Shown: positions 23,395 to 35,868 of the stretch, piece by piece
Numbering within the stretch: position 1 is the stretch's first letter
Layout of the letters: every line of letters starts with the position of its first letter
Source of the DNA: Acheta domesticus
Taxonomy: Eukaryota > Arthropoda > Insecta > Orthoptera > Gryllidae
Assembly (NCBI GenBank): GCA_031308135.1
Contig: JAHLJT010008756.1
Location: 61,746,817 to 61,810,816, forward strand
Direction: 5' to 3'
DNA length: 64,000 nt
Position numbers and translations under genes: made by a program
Notes under the pieces: model-generated
Database searches by the model: none
What the model was told of the DNA's origin: nothing
Seen by the model: the letters and a program-made list of their open reading frames with translations, nothing else

Positions 23395-23565
23395 TAAAAT
23401 TGCCTATATTTCGTGCAAAATTACGGGGAAACTACTCATCTTTTCGAAAAATTGTACATGATCTTATTTCAAGACGTCTTTAAGGAACAAATTTCATTAA
23501 GGAAAATAATCTATCTCCAATTTTATAGTTTTATGAAGACGACCAAAAAATTGCACTGTACCGAG
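23395..23565 (+). repeat. Dispersed AT-rich repeat, copy 1
   Basis: Aligns in the same orientation with about 52440-52600. Shared blocks are TTTTCGAAAAATTG, CATGATCTTATTT, ATTTCATTAAGGAAAA and a final GAAGAC. The family is not recognised. Confidence 0.55.
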
Positions 23566-24330
23566 TGTATAATTAGGATAAATTATTTTGTCTTCATTTC
23601 ATCTTTTGAACACGTTATAAATTAAATGAGAAAATACACAAGTAGTCGTTACATATTTTATCAATTTATTTCAATTTCTGGGTAGGTGGTCTTCGGAAGA
23701 GAAAAATTCTACCATTCTAAAAATTCTACACATTCCCATGGATGAGCCAGTCATAAAAGTTCAACATTTTATATGAACAACAAAATGAAAACCCGAAAGT
23801 AAAGTGATTTCATGTTATTTTGCACTGAAACCTTGAGACATACTTTTTTTCGTGACGGTTCACATAAAAATGGTTTTAAAGCAAAATTGAGAATTTTCAG
23901 GAGAAAAGCGAAATTCACGAAAGGTGAAAAAAAAAAGTGCTTCACCCCAGCAAAGAATAAAAGAAAAGAGCGAGAATCAAGTGAGTTTTTATATTCAGTT
24001 CTACAAGGATTGCGCCGGGAGTGGATCCGTGATTGATTGTTGACCCTTAGGTTCTTTCTGAAAACCAACTCGATTTACAACGATATTTGCCGTTCCAATA
24101 ACGTAGAACTAAACAATATTGTCATTTATTTACAATTTTTATGTACCTACCCCTCATAATTGAAGGTAAAACATATTTAATAGCAAATATTGATGGTTAT
24201 TACCAAATATTTTCGAAAAATCAAGTAACATTACCGCGATATCACGAGGATTGGGGGCAACGGCGTGTCGGGACGTAACGAGCATCGTCTATGGCATTAG
24301 CAAGACGCGGCACAGAGAAGAACAAGCTGG
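23566..24330. other. Unique sequence, no gene recognised
   Basis: Short opposing open frames around 23770-24070 have no recognisable features. Confidence 0.5.
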
Positions 24331-24882
24331 ACTGATTGATTTATTGATTTGGTGATTTCGGGTGCGTTTATGGCTAAAGTCATTGGTCCCGTAAGTGTAG
24401 TGCATGTTTTATCGTGGAAGGAGGCGGTGACCTTCCCGGTGATGGTGAGAGCCTGCGCCGACCTACCGTCGACTAGCGGGGTATTCCTCAAACAGTATCT
24501 CCCATCAGCAAGGCACCACCCCAGCCAGGAGTAGCTCTAAACTCCCGACCGGTCTCCCGGTATGTGCGGTACCGTAGTTCAAGTAAGTATAAGTGTGTGC
24601 AAGTAAGGGTTAGAATATAAAGAATTTGAAGGAAAGATCTCGCGCCGTCAGTGGCCCGTTTGGTAGGCTCTTGCTCCGGCATTCGCCTGGTATTCGTCGG
24701 AGAAACCAAGCAAAACTCGCGACCAGAACAACCTACCGCTAGAATTCTCCTCCAGACAGCAACTGAATGCCACCTAATAAAGCTAGTGTCGAAAATCCTG
24801 CCAGTGCCGGGACTGGAACTTCGGACCTCCCAAACTGAGGAACTGCAGTGACATCAGTCGATCCCCTGAGCCACCCTTTCGT
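24331..24882 (-). mobile_element. SINE family A copy
   Basis: About 550 bp. On the minus strand the head is GTGGCTCAGGGGATCGACTG (A box TGGCTCAGGGG) with a decayed B box AGTTCCAGTCC. The 3' tail is (AATC)-like (plus strand ATTGATTTATTGATTTGG). Body landmarks GCCGACCTACCGTCGACTAG, GCACCACCCCAGCC and CTAGAATTCTCCTCCAGACA match the other copies. No clear target duplication was found. Confidence 0.88.
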
Positions 24883-25500
24883 GGGAAATTAAGTAATACC
24901 ACGAGAACCTGGCAGATGTTGTTCTGCCCTTCATCTCCGTCTTTCCCCTCCCATCTCCTTTTCTCACTCTCTCCCTCCCTCACTTTCTCCCTATCTGTCT
25001 CTGTGTGTCTCTGTCTCTGTCCCTCTCATTCACATTTACTTGCAGATTCTGCACGTCTCTGAGCAGGTGAGGTAATATCGGGAAGCGCTGGACCAGCAAA
25101 AATGTAATAAAATGTTCAGGAAGAGTTCATTTTGTAGATTACGGTGTGAGGAACGTTTCTTTAGGACCTCCGGCCTCAAAAGTTTAGTTTTTAAGGCCCT
25201 AGAACGCCTCGTTTAGGAGTTATTTAACGATATAGATTCAAAATGCTGCCGAATGTGTTGCAGGTTGCATTTGACATGAATGTCATGTGTAGTGGATATC
25301 TAGTGAATATGCAAAGCTATGTAGTGGAGTTACAACAGAATTAACAACACATAAACCTACTCATTGAAAATTCACGTAGAAGTGCCAACTTTCATGGAGA
25401 TCGGTCCAACGGTGTCGGAGTTTTGCTCTTATATACATACCAACATCCTGTTTTATATTATTAACGCGAAATCGTTTATTTTTTGCAAGAAAAAAAGCCT
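24883..25500. other. Pyrimidine-rich patch and unique sequence
   Basis: 24915-25035 is CT-rich low complexity; the rest is unique with no recognisable gene. Confidence 0.5.
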
Positions 25501-25504
25501 CTAC

Positions 25505-25800
25505 CCATTTCATACGACTTAACAGCACCACAAAGCCCGGGCCGCAAGCGTGGGAAGGCGACGAGTGGAAGCGATGGCGAGTTGCAACGTAACGACACGC
25601 GGCGGCGCTTGCGGCGCCAACATCCTCGAGCGCCGTCTGCAGCAGCGTTCGCGAGAGGCGGCGGAGACGTGAGCAGCATCCACCGCAGGCGGGGCGGCGT
25701 TGGGAAAGACGACGGCGGCGGCAGTCACGCGGAGCGACAGCTAAATAGGCGCGTAACATGTGGCACGGGACACGAAGGAAACTGAACCGACCGGAGGCGA
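25505..25800. other. CpG-rich island
   Basis: Dense CpG (CGGCGGCGCTTGCGGCGCC and similar), open in several frames on both strands from composition. No splice site or product stands out. A promoter is possible. Confidence 0.35.
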
Positions 25801-25879
25801 CCGGCACCGAGTTGCAATGACCCGAATGGAAAAAATGTCTCTAGTGGGCGAGGTAAACTCGAGATATACACGCCGGTCT

Positions 25880-26600
25880 TCCTTTCCATTTATATGTATG
25901 CATGTCTGTTTTACGCCTTTTGCACCTTTCCGTGCCAACAGGCGCTGAAACTTATTATTCCAGGTGCTTCTTGAATACTTATGAAAACTTTCTAGAAGGC
26001 TTGTGTATAAAATAATGATTCGTATGCATTCTGTTTTTACGTCTTTTCACCTTTCGCTGCCTACAGACGTCCCCTCTCTGGTTGAGACTCATTACTCCAG
26101 ATGCAGCAGTTGTGATACCTACCCATGTCCCCATCCATCGAGCCGAAGTAGCTCGAAAGACCATGAATACCGAGTACCGGGGAATTGAATATGATAATTT
26201 CTGGAAGACTTATGAATAAAATAATGAGTCGTATAGTTCTTATGGATTCCTGTTTTACGTCTTTTGCTCATTTCTGTGCCGACAGATGTCAGCTCACTGG
26301 ACGAGACTTCTAGAAGATGCCAGTCACTGTGGTATCAACCTACTACATATCCATCGCTCTCGATGTGTCTCGTGAGCCCATGGATACCAACAACCAGGGA
26401 ACTGAAACTGATATTGTCTAGAAAACATGTAAATACAATGATTCGTATGTACTCTTTATGTATTCCTGATTTAAGCATTTGCACCTTTCGATGTCTACAG
26501 ATCTTATCTGCCCCACTGAGACTTATGAAACCAGGTGCAGCCACCATGTGTACCTACCAGTCTCTCCACTCATAGCGCGGATGCCGCTCGTGATCCCTTA
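25880..26600 (+). repeat. Degenerate tandem repeat, about 217-bp period
   Basis: Four successive copies share a block: TTTTACGYCTTTTGCACCTT then a stretch ending ACAG, at about 25909-25940, 26034-26066, 26253-26285 and 26468-26500. GAGACTYATTAYTCCAGRTG and ATGATTCGTATG recur in the same order. The full copies are spaced about 218 and 216 bp; the first interval is shortened to about 124 bp. Each copy carries a polypyrimidine-ACAG that looks like a 3' splice site. No consistent open frame follows it, so a local satellite or TE-derived array is more likely than duplicated exons. Confidence 0.75.
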
Positions 26601-28318
26601 TCGATCATTGCAGATGGTTCGACCCTTTCACTTATAATTGGGAAAGGGTTAAATAAATACCAACTGAATTTTGAGTAGTCATTCGTAATATTTCGTGTAA
26701 CTACGAAACGTCTTCCCTGAATGGATGCGATATTTGTAGACATCCGGTTATTTCTGAATGAAGTGGCATTTGTAATAGATGAAGGAGATTTCCGAGCAGT
26801 ATCACTACTCAAAAAACAACAACAACAGACATTTACGAGTAAGTATAGATTTGATCAAAGCGAAGGGATATCGACAATGTTCAGAAATAATAGTTGTTGA
26901 ATGAGCACCTGCAGTGCATTTGAAACTATGGAAGCATAGAAGATTATGCCAGTCACGTTCCGACATTAATACGAATAAGGCCACATTCAGAACAAACGAA
27001 TTCATGAGGGAGCCAAGCGTCGGTGTATTTTTCCACATAGCGTTTCAAAGCAAACTTCTCCTTTCCATCGGCTGCAGCCTGAGGAAACACGATAGTCACC
27101 AGCCATTTCTACATGCCTCTATTTTTATTTGAAATTTAAGGATGTTGCAGCGAGCCGACACAGGTCGTAGCCATTGCTCTCTGCTGGACGATAAGACGGA
27201 GTAGTAAGAGGCAGAGACGGAGGAGGATGAGGGAGAAGGAGGGAATCGTCCAGAATGGTATATGGTGCGTATTCCAGGGGACACCCTCGCAATCTATAAC
27301 TAATTCATTAAGTCGCCCCTACCCAATAATTTGGTGCTGCAGGCGGTCATTGGCAAAGCTGAGCAGTTCACATCCAAGAGACGTTTCAAGTTTGATTCGA
27401 AAGTAAACGTTCAGCCGATTGTCTCTCGATTCCCATGGTGGTCTTGTTAAAATACAGAACGATAACTCTAGGGCTATACGGATCTTAAGTTTCACAAACA
27501 TTCAAAAGCAGTTTCAAGAAGTTAAACATATTTAAAAATTGTTTTGTTTGAAGCTTGCACATTTTGTTATATAAATCCATTTTAAATTCAAATGTGTTAA
27601 TACACGTAAATAGGAATCCAATCTGACACGTACCATGCAAGAAGTCCGCGTTATAGTAAGGGAGAAGCCGTGGCGAACGCATACGCTCTAGAGCAGCAGT
27701 GAACAACCCGGGCCGCATGCTGCCCGACAGTGTATGTTTTTGCTGTCCGCAGTGTCAAATGCAAAAAGACCCAAGCAATTACAGCTGATCTTTTGACTTC
27801 CACTTTTTTCTAATTTCCATTTCCCGGGGAACATTCGAGAACATCTCGCGCTGCCTCGAGCTAGAAACGCTGACTCAAAGAGCCGCTCACCAAGACCCAA
27901 TTTACACGCTTCCTTTTGACGAATGATTTCGTGGAGTTCTAGCGAACGCGCGCAGAAGCTTTGTTGTTTGAGAAGCCACTGTGCACCTGCGTGAACTGTA
28001 CGAAATTGTTCGTTAAAACATGCAAATAGGATCTACGATTTACGTTTGCATTGCATACATTTTTTAAAAAAATATTTAATACGCCTGTAACAAGTAATGT
28101 ACTTCAGCTTCCGGGTCAATGACCCCCATCTCGATCAGGTTTTTGTCCAGTTTCCCCGATCCATTGAGCAAATGCTGAGAGGGGCCTTTGTTTTGATTCT
28201 GGACGTAAACGTAGCTTCACTGTGCGCACGTTTTGTTGAGCACTCCTTTAGCTTGTAGTTCATTTACCATTGAAATTGATTTTCTTTAACATTTTTTTCG
28301 TTTTTTTAATTTATTTTT
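26601..28318. other. Unique sequence, no gene recognised
   Basis: Short open frames only. A moderately GC-rich patch lies at 27650-27960. No transposon ends or domains recognised. Confidence 0.5.
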
Positions 28319-28321
28319 GTA

Positions 28322-28376
<55 letters not shown>
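28319..28376. repeat. (AT)n microsatellite
   Basis: Nearly perfect TA dinucleotide run with one G interruption. Confidence 0.97.
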
Positions 28377-28379
<3 letters not shown>

Positions 28380-28667
28380 CTAGCCCTCAAGAAAATGTGC
28401 GCAGATAAATCTCTTTCCCCACACGCCATATACAGTTTCTTACTGTTTTTTGACAAATAAATAAATAAATAAAAATTAATTAGGGTCAGCTAGTCCTTGG
28501 GCGATTGCGATGTTTAGCGATGGGCCAAAAGAAAAGAGCAGCCTACTCACTCGGGCATATGCCAGGCCTGGCTAGAAGAATACTCTGAAGAACGGTTGTG
28601 AGAAGTGCGAATGTAGCGAATTTCACGATGTTTTAATAAGTGTGAGTTTTTAGGTAGTAATTTCATT

Positions 28668-29458
28668 ATTTCGGGGTTCCGGCTGCGACAACTGCTATGA
28701 TCATTAGCCCCGTAAGTGAAGTGCTTTTTTCTCACGGGATGTGATCTTTCCCGCTCGATCGTATGCTTCGGCGCGGACCTACACGTCGGCTTGCGAGGCT
28801 TTCCCCAACCAAGTATCTCCCACCAGCGGGACACCGCCCCTGCCGAGCCAAGCTCAAACCTCCCGACTGATACATGATTGAGAGTGTAGTGTGTTTAAGT
28901 GTGTGTGTGTGTGTGTGTGTGTGTGTAAGTAAGATGTGGATAGGACAAGGAAAAGGAAGGAAAGATCGTGAGCGATCCGTGGCCCGTTTTATTCGCCTGG
29001 TATTGATCGGAGAAACTAGGGAAATAACCAATCAGAGCAGCTAGCTGCTAGAATTCTCATCCTGACAGCGACTAAATTCGGCCTAGCTATGTGTCGAAAA
29101 CATTGCCAATGTCGGGAGCTCTGAGCTCCAGACTGTTCTCCGGGCGCGTGTGGTGATGTAGTGCATATGAGTTTTATTGTGCGTAAGTAAAGGGTGAGAA
29201 TATCACAAGGAAGAGGAAGGAAAGATTATTAGTGGTGGCCCGTTTGTTAGGGTACTGCTCCCGCATTCGCCTGGTGTTAAATCGGAGAAAGGAAAAAAAA
29301 CTACCAATCAGAGCAGCCGGCCGCTAGAATACTCCTCTAGACAACGACTGCATTCGACCAGCTATCTAGCTAGTGTCGAAAATTCTGCAACTTCGTCTAG
29401 AATCTAGGACCTCCCGGTTAAAGGGAATGCAGTGACATCAGTTGATGACCTGAGCCAG
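28668..29458 (-). mobile_element. SINE family A, partial tandem dimer
   Basis: 28668-29105 holds a tail-and-body copy (CCCCGTAAGTGAAGTGC, AGTATCTCCCACCAGCGG, CAGAGCAGCTAGCTGC) without a proper head. 29105-29458 restarts in mid-body (GAGCTCCAGACTGTTCTCC) and runs through a second body (CAGAGCAGCCGGCCGC) to a head ending ACATCAGTTGATGACCTGAG. Viewed in SINE orientation this is one headed unit followed by a headless one. A (GT)n expansion (28899-28926) sits in the first unit. Confidence 0.85.
28899..28926. repeat. (GT)n microsatellite inside a SINE
   Basis: Expansion of the short GTGTGTG stretch found at the same place in other family A copies. Confidence 0.95.
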
Positions 29459-30165
29459 TTAAGGCGTTCGCGATAACGCAGTGGTCCTCAACATCTAGCA
29501 AAAACAAAGTTTACAGACGTGGTACACCTTACAGAAGAAATGAAAAAACACTAATTTTCTTGCAAGAATAATAAAGTTCTCATTAACCTTTTTCACATCT
29601 AGCACCAAAACGTTTTCAAAGAGAATTCACAGTACGCATTTTCTGTACATTTCATTCTTGATTTGAGCAACTTGACAAATCTTACATCGTCAAAGGGGCC
29701 TTCCTTAAGATGTTTAATAAATTTTTGAACGTCGAGTTCCGTAAGGTTGCACCCCGCTGCTGAGGGAACTACCGGAGAGATCGTAATACGAAACAGGAAA
29801 CGAGGAGCGGGCCGGCGACGGTGCCAGTGGCGTCGGGTGCCGACACGAATGCGAGCGGCTCGATTCGCAAGCGACTACGACGCGACGCGCCGGCGGCGGC
29901 GGCGACGCGGGCGGGTGAACGAACTCAGGCCGCGCAGGGGCGACAGGGCTGCCACCGACGCCGTGCAACAGGCACAGGCGGCGCCACCGCCACCACCTCT
30001 CCAGTGCAACGAATACTGCCACAGCCACCGCCGCCCTCACCGCCACTGACGCCACCTCCAACGCTATCGCCGCCACCAACATTGCTACCGCTACCACCGC
30101 CACCATCACCATCGCCGCCACTCCTCTCACTGCCACTACACTACCACTATCACCGCCGCCACCAC
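29459..30165. other. Unique sequence grading into a GC-rich flank of the minisatellite
   Basis: AT-rich to 29740, then CpG- and GCC-rich. Long open frames on both strands begin here and continue into the array; I attribute them to composition and repeat length. Confidence 0.5.
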
Positions 30166-30169
30166 CGCT

Positions 30170-31385
30170 ACCGCCAACACCATTACCACTACCGCCAACG
30201 TCCCTATCACTACCACGAACGCCCCTACCACTACCACTACCGCCAACGCCCCTACCACTACCACTACCGCCAACGCCCCTACCACTACCACTACAGCCAA
30301 CGCCGCTACCACTACCGCCAACGCCGCTACCACTACCGCCAACGCCACTACCACTACCGCCAACGCCACTACCACTACCGCCAACGCCACTACCACTACC
30401 GCCAACGCCACTACCACTACCGCCAACGCCGCTACCACTACCGCCAACGCCGCTACCACTACCGCCAACGCCGCTACCACTACCGCCAACGCCGCTACCA
30501 CTACCGCCAACGCCCCTACCACTACCACTACCGCCAACGCCGCTACCACTACAGCCAACGCCGCTACCACTACCGCCAACGCCACTACCACTACCGCCAA
30601 CGCCGCTACCACTACCGCCAACGCCGCTACCACTACCGCCAACGCCGCTACCACTACCGCCAACGCCGCTACCACTACCACTACCGCCAACGCCGCTACC
30701 ACTACAGCCAACGCCGCTACCACTACCGCCAACGCCGCTACCACTACCGCCAACGCCGCTACCACTACCGCCAACGCCGCTACCACTACCGCCAACGCCG
30801 CTACCACAACCGCCAACGCCGCTACCACAACCGCCAACGCCACCACCGCTACCGCCAACGCCGCTACCACTACCGCCAACGCCGCTACCACTACCGCCAA
30901 CGCCGCTACCACTACCGCCAACGCCGCTACCACTACCGCCAACGCCGCTACCACTACCGCCAACGCCGCTACCACTACCGCCAACGCCGCTACCACTACC
31001 GCCAACGCCGCTACCACTACCGCCAACGCCGCTACCACTACCGCCAACGCCGCTACCACTATCGCCAACGCCGCTACCACTACTGCCAACGCCGCTACCA
31101 CTACTGCCAACGCCGCTACCACTACTGCCAACGCCCCTACCACTACCGCCAACGCCACTACCACTACCGCCAACGCCACTACCACTACCGCCAACGCCAC
31201 TACCACTACCGCCAACGCCACTACCACTACCGCCAACGCCACTACCACTACCGCTATCGCCACTACCACTACCGCCAACGCCCCTACCACTACCGCCAAC
31301 GCCGCTACCACTACCGCCATCGCCACTACCACTACCGCCAGTGCCACTACAACTACCGCCGTCACTACCATTACCGCCAATGCCA
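30170..31385. repeat. 21-bp minisatellite array (about 55 units)
   Basis: The unit is GCCAACGCCGCTACCACTAC plus C. Position 10 alternates G, A or C in blocks (GCCGCT, GCCACT, GCCCCT), and occasional 6-bp ACTACC insertions occur. As 21 is a multiple of 3, every frame without a stop in one unit stays open. The plus frame gives repeated YHYRQRR and the minus frames GSGSGVG or AVVVAAL, in ORFs of 487 to 650 codons. The same DNA being open in three frames on two strands argues against a protein. Units degenerate gradually towards both edges. Confidence 0.95.
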
Positions 31386-32860
31386 ATGCCAATGCCGCTG
31401 CCACCGCACCCTCCCTCTCTACCGCCAACTCCATCGCCACCGCCACCGAGGGCGCACTCGCCTTCGCGCAAAAACTCTCGCAGCGGCGGCGCGCCGCGCC
31501 AGCGGGCTGTTGTCTTCTGCGCCCCGTTGCTCGCTCCGCTGTCGCCGCTGGCGATTGCATGCACACAACATCGCCATCGCCGCTATGTTGCTCCTCCACC
31601 CCGACGCCATCCCACCGGCATCGCCGCGTGTCATCGACATGGTTGCACGATGCTCTTCACTCCATGTAATTCTGTCAACGCCTGCTTCACCAGGCGGAAT
31701 GAAGGCAACGCCCCCCAAAAACCCAACTTTTTTTCTAATCCAAACAAATTTCCGCGTAATTATCTTAACTTAATAAAAACGAGTTATCCTCATAAGGGCG
31801 GTATTTCAAAAATGAATTCTCATTCTAAATAGTGCCGTGTTTCTTAAACGAACAAAAGCTGAGAGTGGGGAGATCCCAACTGAAATTGGCCTCATAAAAT
31901 ACTGGGGCTGGCGCTTCATCCTAGTCTCTTTCCTTCACTTTGTTTCACACTTCTTCAGTACCCATGACTCCTGATATCGTCGACCCCATCCTCCACCATC
32001 ATCGTTTGTAGACTCCCATCACACCATGTCGAAGTCGCCATCGTTAATCATTCCACCGTCACCTTATCACTAACCCGTCATTACTACCCTTGTCATTCCG
32101 AAAGCCATCATGATATCTCTTCCAACGTCGCGACTATCCCGCTGGAACATTGTCACACTGCCATAACACAGCTTCAACGTATTTATAAATTGGTACCGTG
32201 TCCCATTTGCACGTTTCACCACAGCGCACCTAGTACATAATTTAAGATGGTCCGTTGTGCTCTGCCTCCCTTAGACTCATTTCATTTTTATTTCCTCTGT
32301 TCGCCTCTACAAACGTTAATTGTTAGCACTGATCTTAAGAAGGTGCCCAACCCATTCTTCTCACGCTCGCTTTGAAATATTATCACAACTGCTCGTGTGT
32401 CGTAACTTCTAAGGGAACACTACTCTCGACAACTCACGTTACTTCCGCCATTTCTTTCTGCACCAAGCCATTGATGTAAAAAATGACTCAACTGGGACAC
32501 CACGGACTTTTCCCACAAACGTAAACACCAGAAACCACTCAATAGTAATCAACTTTCTCTTGCGCCCAAAATAACGTATTATCAATGTATTATTACGTAA
32601 GTATCAATGTAAGTTATTACGAATGATTCTTACTTTTTTTCCCCTCGACCTTCTCTCACCCGATTTTGAAGCTATTACCATTTCCAACAAATGACTCTTC
32701 AAGAATCACAGTGTCTTTGCACAACGAATGAAAGCTTCTACGGACATCTCTCCACTGCCTTGCTATTACCGCTTCCTTCCAAGCCCATTTGAAGTAATCG
32801 ACTCCGTACGTCTCTTCAATCTTCGACTGCCTTCTCTCCCCATTCTCTCTTGCTTGTTAC
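31386..32860. other. Flanking GC-rich sequence then unique sequence
   Basis: CpG-rich to about 31660, after which nothing recognisable is seen. Confidence 0.5.
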
Positions 32861-32861
32861 T

Positions 32862-33341
32862 CAGTGTGTCTGACCGGGAGTTCTAATGGTGGCGGATTTT
32901 TGGCACTATCCACAAACGGATAACTATATCTAATCCAGCCGCTGTCTGCAGGAGAATCCTAATGGCCGACTGCTCGGAACAGAACATTATTTCTCCTATG
33001 AAAAACAAGCGAACCAGAACTTTAATAAAAGCCACGTGCGATTTTTCCTTCCTCTTTCTTGTTTTTTCGTCTCCCTTACACACACATACATAAATGCACA
33101 ACACTACTATACAAGAGACCTTTCGGGAGCTTAGAGCATGTTCCGGCTGGAGGATTGCTGCTAGCAAAGGTACCTGGAGATGGATCCTCACAGCAAGCTG
33201 ACGTGTAGGTTGCCGCCGGATCTATCATTCTAGCGGGAAAGGAATATCGCCACCACCCAAGATATAACATGCATTACTGCTCCGGTGCTAATTACGTCAA
33301 ATTTTGACGCCCGGAATACAAAATAATATATCCATCAATCC
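32862..33341 (+). mobile_element. SINE family A, the only plus-strand copy, old
   Basis: It matches the reverse complement of the other copies in order: CTGACCGGGAGTTCTA (head remnant), GGCGGATTTTTGGCAC, CGCTGTCTGCAGGAGAATCC, GGCCGACTGCTC, TTTTTCCTTCCTCTTTCTTG, GAGACCTTTCGGGAGC, CCGCCGGATCTATCATTCTA, and TTTTGACGCCCGGAAT near the 3' tail. The B-box segment is deleted and divergence is high, so this looks like an older insertion. Confidence 0.8.
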
Positions 33342-33765
33342 GCACATGCGGCGAAAAACTCACCAACTTAGGTGCTAATCCGCCACACACCTCGCCCGCG
33401 TTCCCACCACTTCCACCCACGTCATTGGCACTGTCATTCATTTCCGACGCCTACATTTCCGCCCTCTCATTGTAACCGTTCCCCCGTCCACGTCGCCGGC
33501 TTCTTCAACAAAGCCATCTCCCGCACCGTCAGCGTCATCGTCACCGTCACCGTCACCGCCGCCACCTTCGTGGCAATGAACCGAGGCAGCGGCGAGCAAG
33601 GCCATCCCGACGTGGCGTCGCCGACCGCGCCCCTCCCTGCCCGGCGCCAGGTCGGTCGGGGGCAACGGCTCTCCGAATGCGTCGCGACGCCGGTAAACAC
33701 GCAGCACTGCACTGCACTCGAAACGTTGTTCTGGCGGCGCACGGGCCGCGGAGGAGACCAGGGAG

Positions 33766-35868
33766 GACGGCGACGAAGGGCGACGGCGACGAAGGGGAAC
33801 GGCGACGAAGGGGAACGGCGACGAAGGGGAACGGCGACGAAGGGGAACGGCGACGAAGGGGAACGGCGACGAAGGGGAACGGCGACGAAGGGGAACGGCG
33901 ACGAAGGGGAACGGCGACGAAGGGGAACGGCGACGAAGGGGAACGGCAACGAAGGGGAACGGCAACGAAGGGGAACGGCAACGAAGGGGAACGGCAACGA
34001 AGGGGAAAGGCGACGAAGGGGAACGGCGACGAAGGGGAACGGCGACGAAGGGGAACGGCGACGAAGGGGAACGGCGACGAAGGGGAACGGCGACGAAGGG
34101 GAACGGCAACGAAGAGGAACGGCGACTAAGGACGTCGGCGACGAAGGGCGACGGCGACGAAGGGCGACGGCGACGGCGACGAAGGGGAACGGCGACGAAG
34201 GGGGAACGGCGACGAGGGGCGACGGCGACGAAGGGCGACGGCGACGAAGGGGAACGGCGACGAGGGGCGACGGCGACGAGGGGCGACGGCGACGAAGGGC
34301 GACGGCGACGAAGGGCGACGGCGACGAAGGGGGACGGCGACGAAGGGCGACGGCGACGAAGGGGGACGGCGACGAAGGGCGACGGCGACGAAGGGGGACG
34401 GCGACGAAGGGCGACGGCGACGAAGGGCGACGGCGACGAAGGGCGACGGCGACGAAGGGGAACGGCGACGAAGGGAAACGGCGACGAAGGGAAACGGCGA
34501 CGAAGGGGAACGGCGACGAAGGGGAACGGCGACGAAGGGGAACGGCGACGAAGGGGAACGGCGACGAAGGGGAACGGCGACGAAGGGGAACGGCGACGAA
34601 GGGGAACGGCGACGAAGGGGAACGGCGACGAAGGGGAACGGCGACGAAGGGGGACGGCGACGAAGGGGGACGGCGACGAAGGGGGACGGCGACGAAGGGG
34701 GACGGCGACGAAGGGGGACGGCGACGAAGGGGAACGGCGACGAAGGGGAACGGCGACGAAGGGGAACGGCGACGAAGGGGAACGGCGACGAAGGGGAACG
34801 GCGACGAAGGGGAACGGCGACGAAGGGGGACGGCGACGAAGGGAAACGGCGACGAAGGGAAACGGCGACGAAGGGAAACGGCGACGAAGGGAAACGGCGA
34901 CGAAGGGAAACGGCGACGAAGGGGAACGGCGACGAAGGGGAACGGCGACGAAGGGAAATGGCGACGAAGGGGAACGGCGACGAAGGGGAACGGCGACGAA
35001 GGGGAACGGCGACGAAGGGGAACGGCGACGAAGGGGGGCGGCGACGAAGGGGGACGGCGACGAAGGGAAACGGCGACGAAGGGAAACGGCGACGAAGGGA
35101 AACGGCGACGAAGGGAAACGGCGACGAAGGGGGACGGCGACGAAGGGGAACGGCGACGAAGGAAACGGCGACGAAGGGGAACGGCGACGAAGGGGAACGG
35201 CGACGAAGGGGGACGGCGACGAAGGGGAACGGCGACGAAGGGGAACGGCGACGAAGGGGAACGGCGACGAAGGGGAACGGCGACGAAGGGGAACGGCGAC
35301 GAAGGGGGACGGCGACGAAGGGGGACGGCGACGAAGGGGGACGGCGACGAAGGGGGACGGCGACGAAGGGGGACGGCGACGAAGGGGGACGGCGACGAAG
35401 GGAAACGGCGACGAAGGGGAACGGCGACGAAGGGGAACGGCGACGAAGGGGAACGGCGACGAAGGGGGACGGCGACGAAGGGGGACGGCGACGAAGGGGG
35501 ACGGCGACGAAGGGGAACGGCGACGAAGGGGGACGGCGACGAAGGGGAACGGCGACGAAGGGAAACGGCGACGAAGGGAAACGGCGACGAAGGGGAACGG
35601 CGACGAAGGGGAACGGCGACGAAGGGGGACGGCGACGAAGGGGAACGGCGACGAAGGGGAACGGCGACGAAGGGAAACGGCGACGAAGGGAAACGGCGAC
35701 GAAGGGAAACGGCGACGAAGGGAAACGGCGACGAAGGGGAACGCCGACGAAGGGGAACGGCGACGAAGGGGAACGGCGACGAAGGGGGACGGCGACGAAG
35801 GGGGACGGCGACGAAGGGGGACGGCGACGAAGGGGGACGGCGACGAAGGGGGACGGCGACGAAGGAGG
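33766..35868. repeat. 16-bp minisatellite array, about 131 units
   Basis: The unit GGCGACGAAGGGGAAC is repeated over 2.1 kb. The main variants differ in the last bases (GGGGAAC, GGGGGAC, GGGAAAC, GGGCGAC), with GGCAAC for GGCGAC in a run near 33945-34000. Variants occur in runs, indicating local expansions. As 16 is not a multiple of 3, three units make one 48-bp, 16-residue cycle. The plus frame reads GTATKGNGDEGERRRR over an 843-codon ORF, and the minus strand reads FPFVAVPLRRRSPSSP over up to 832 codons. No phase contains a stop on either strand, so the ORFs are artefacts unless expression is shown. Confidence 0.97.

Noticed and set aside
29714..31773. Glycine-serine-rich 616-codon and His/Tyr/Arg-rich 650-codon proteins
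   Set aside because: A 21-bp tandem repeat keeps several frames on both strands open; no signal peptide, domain or splice context.
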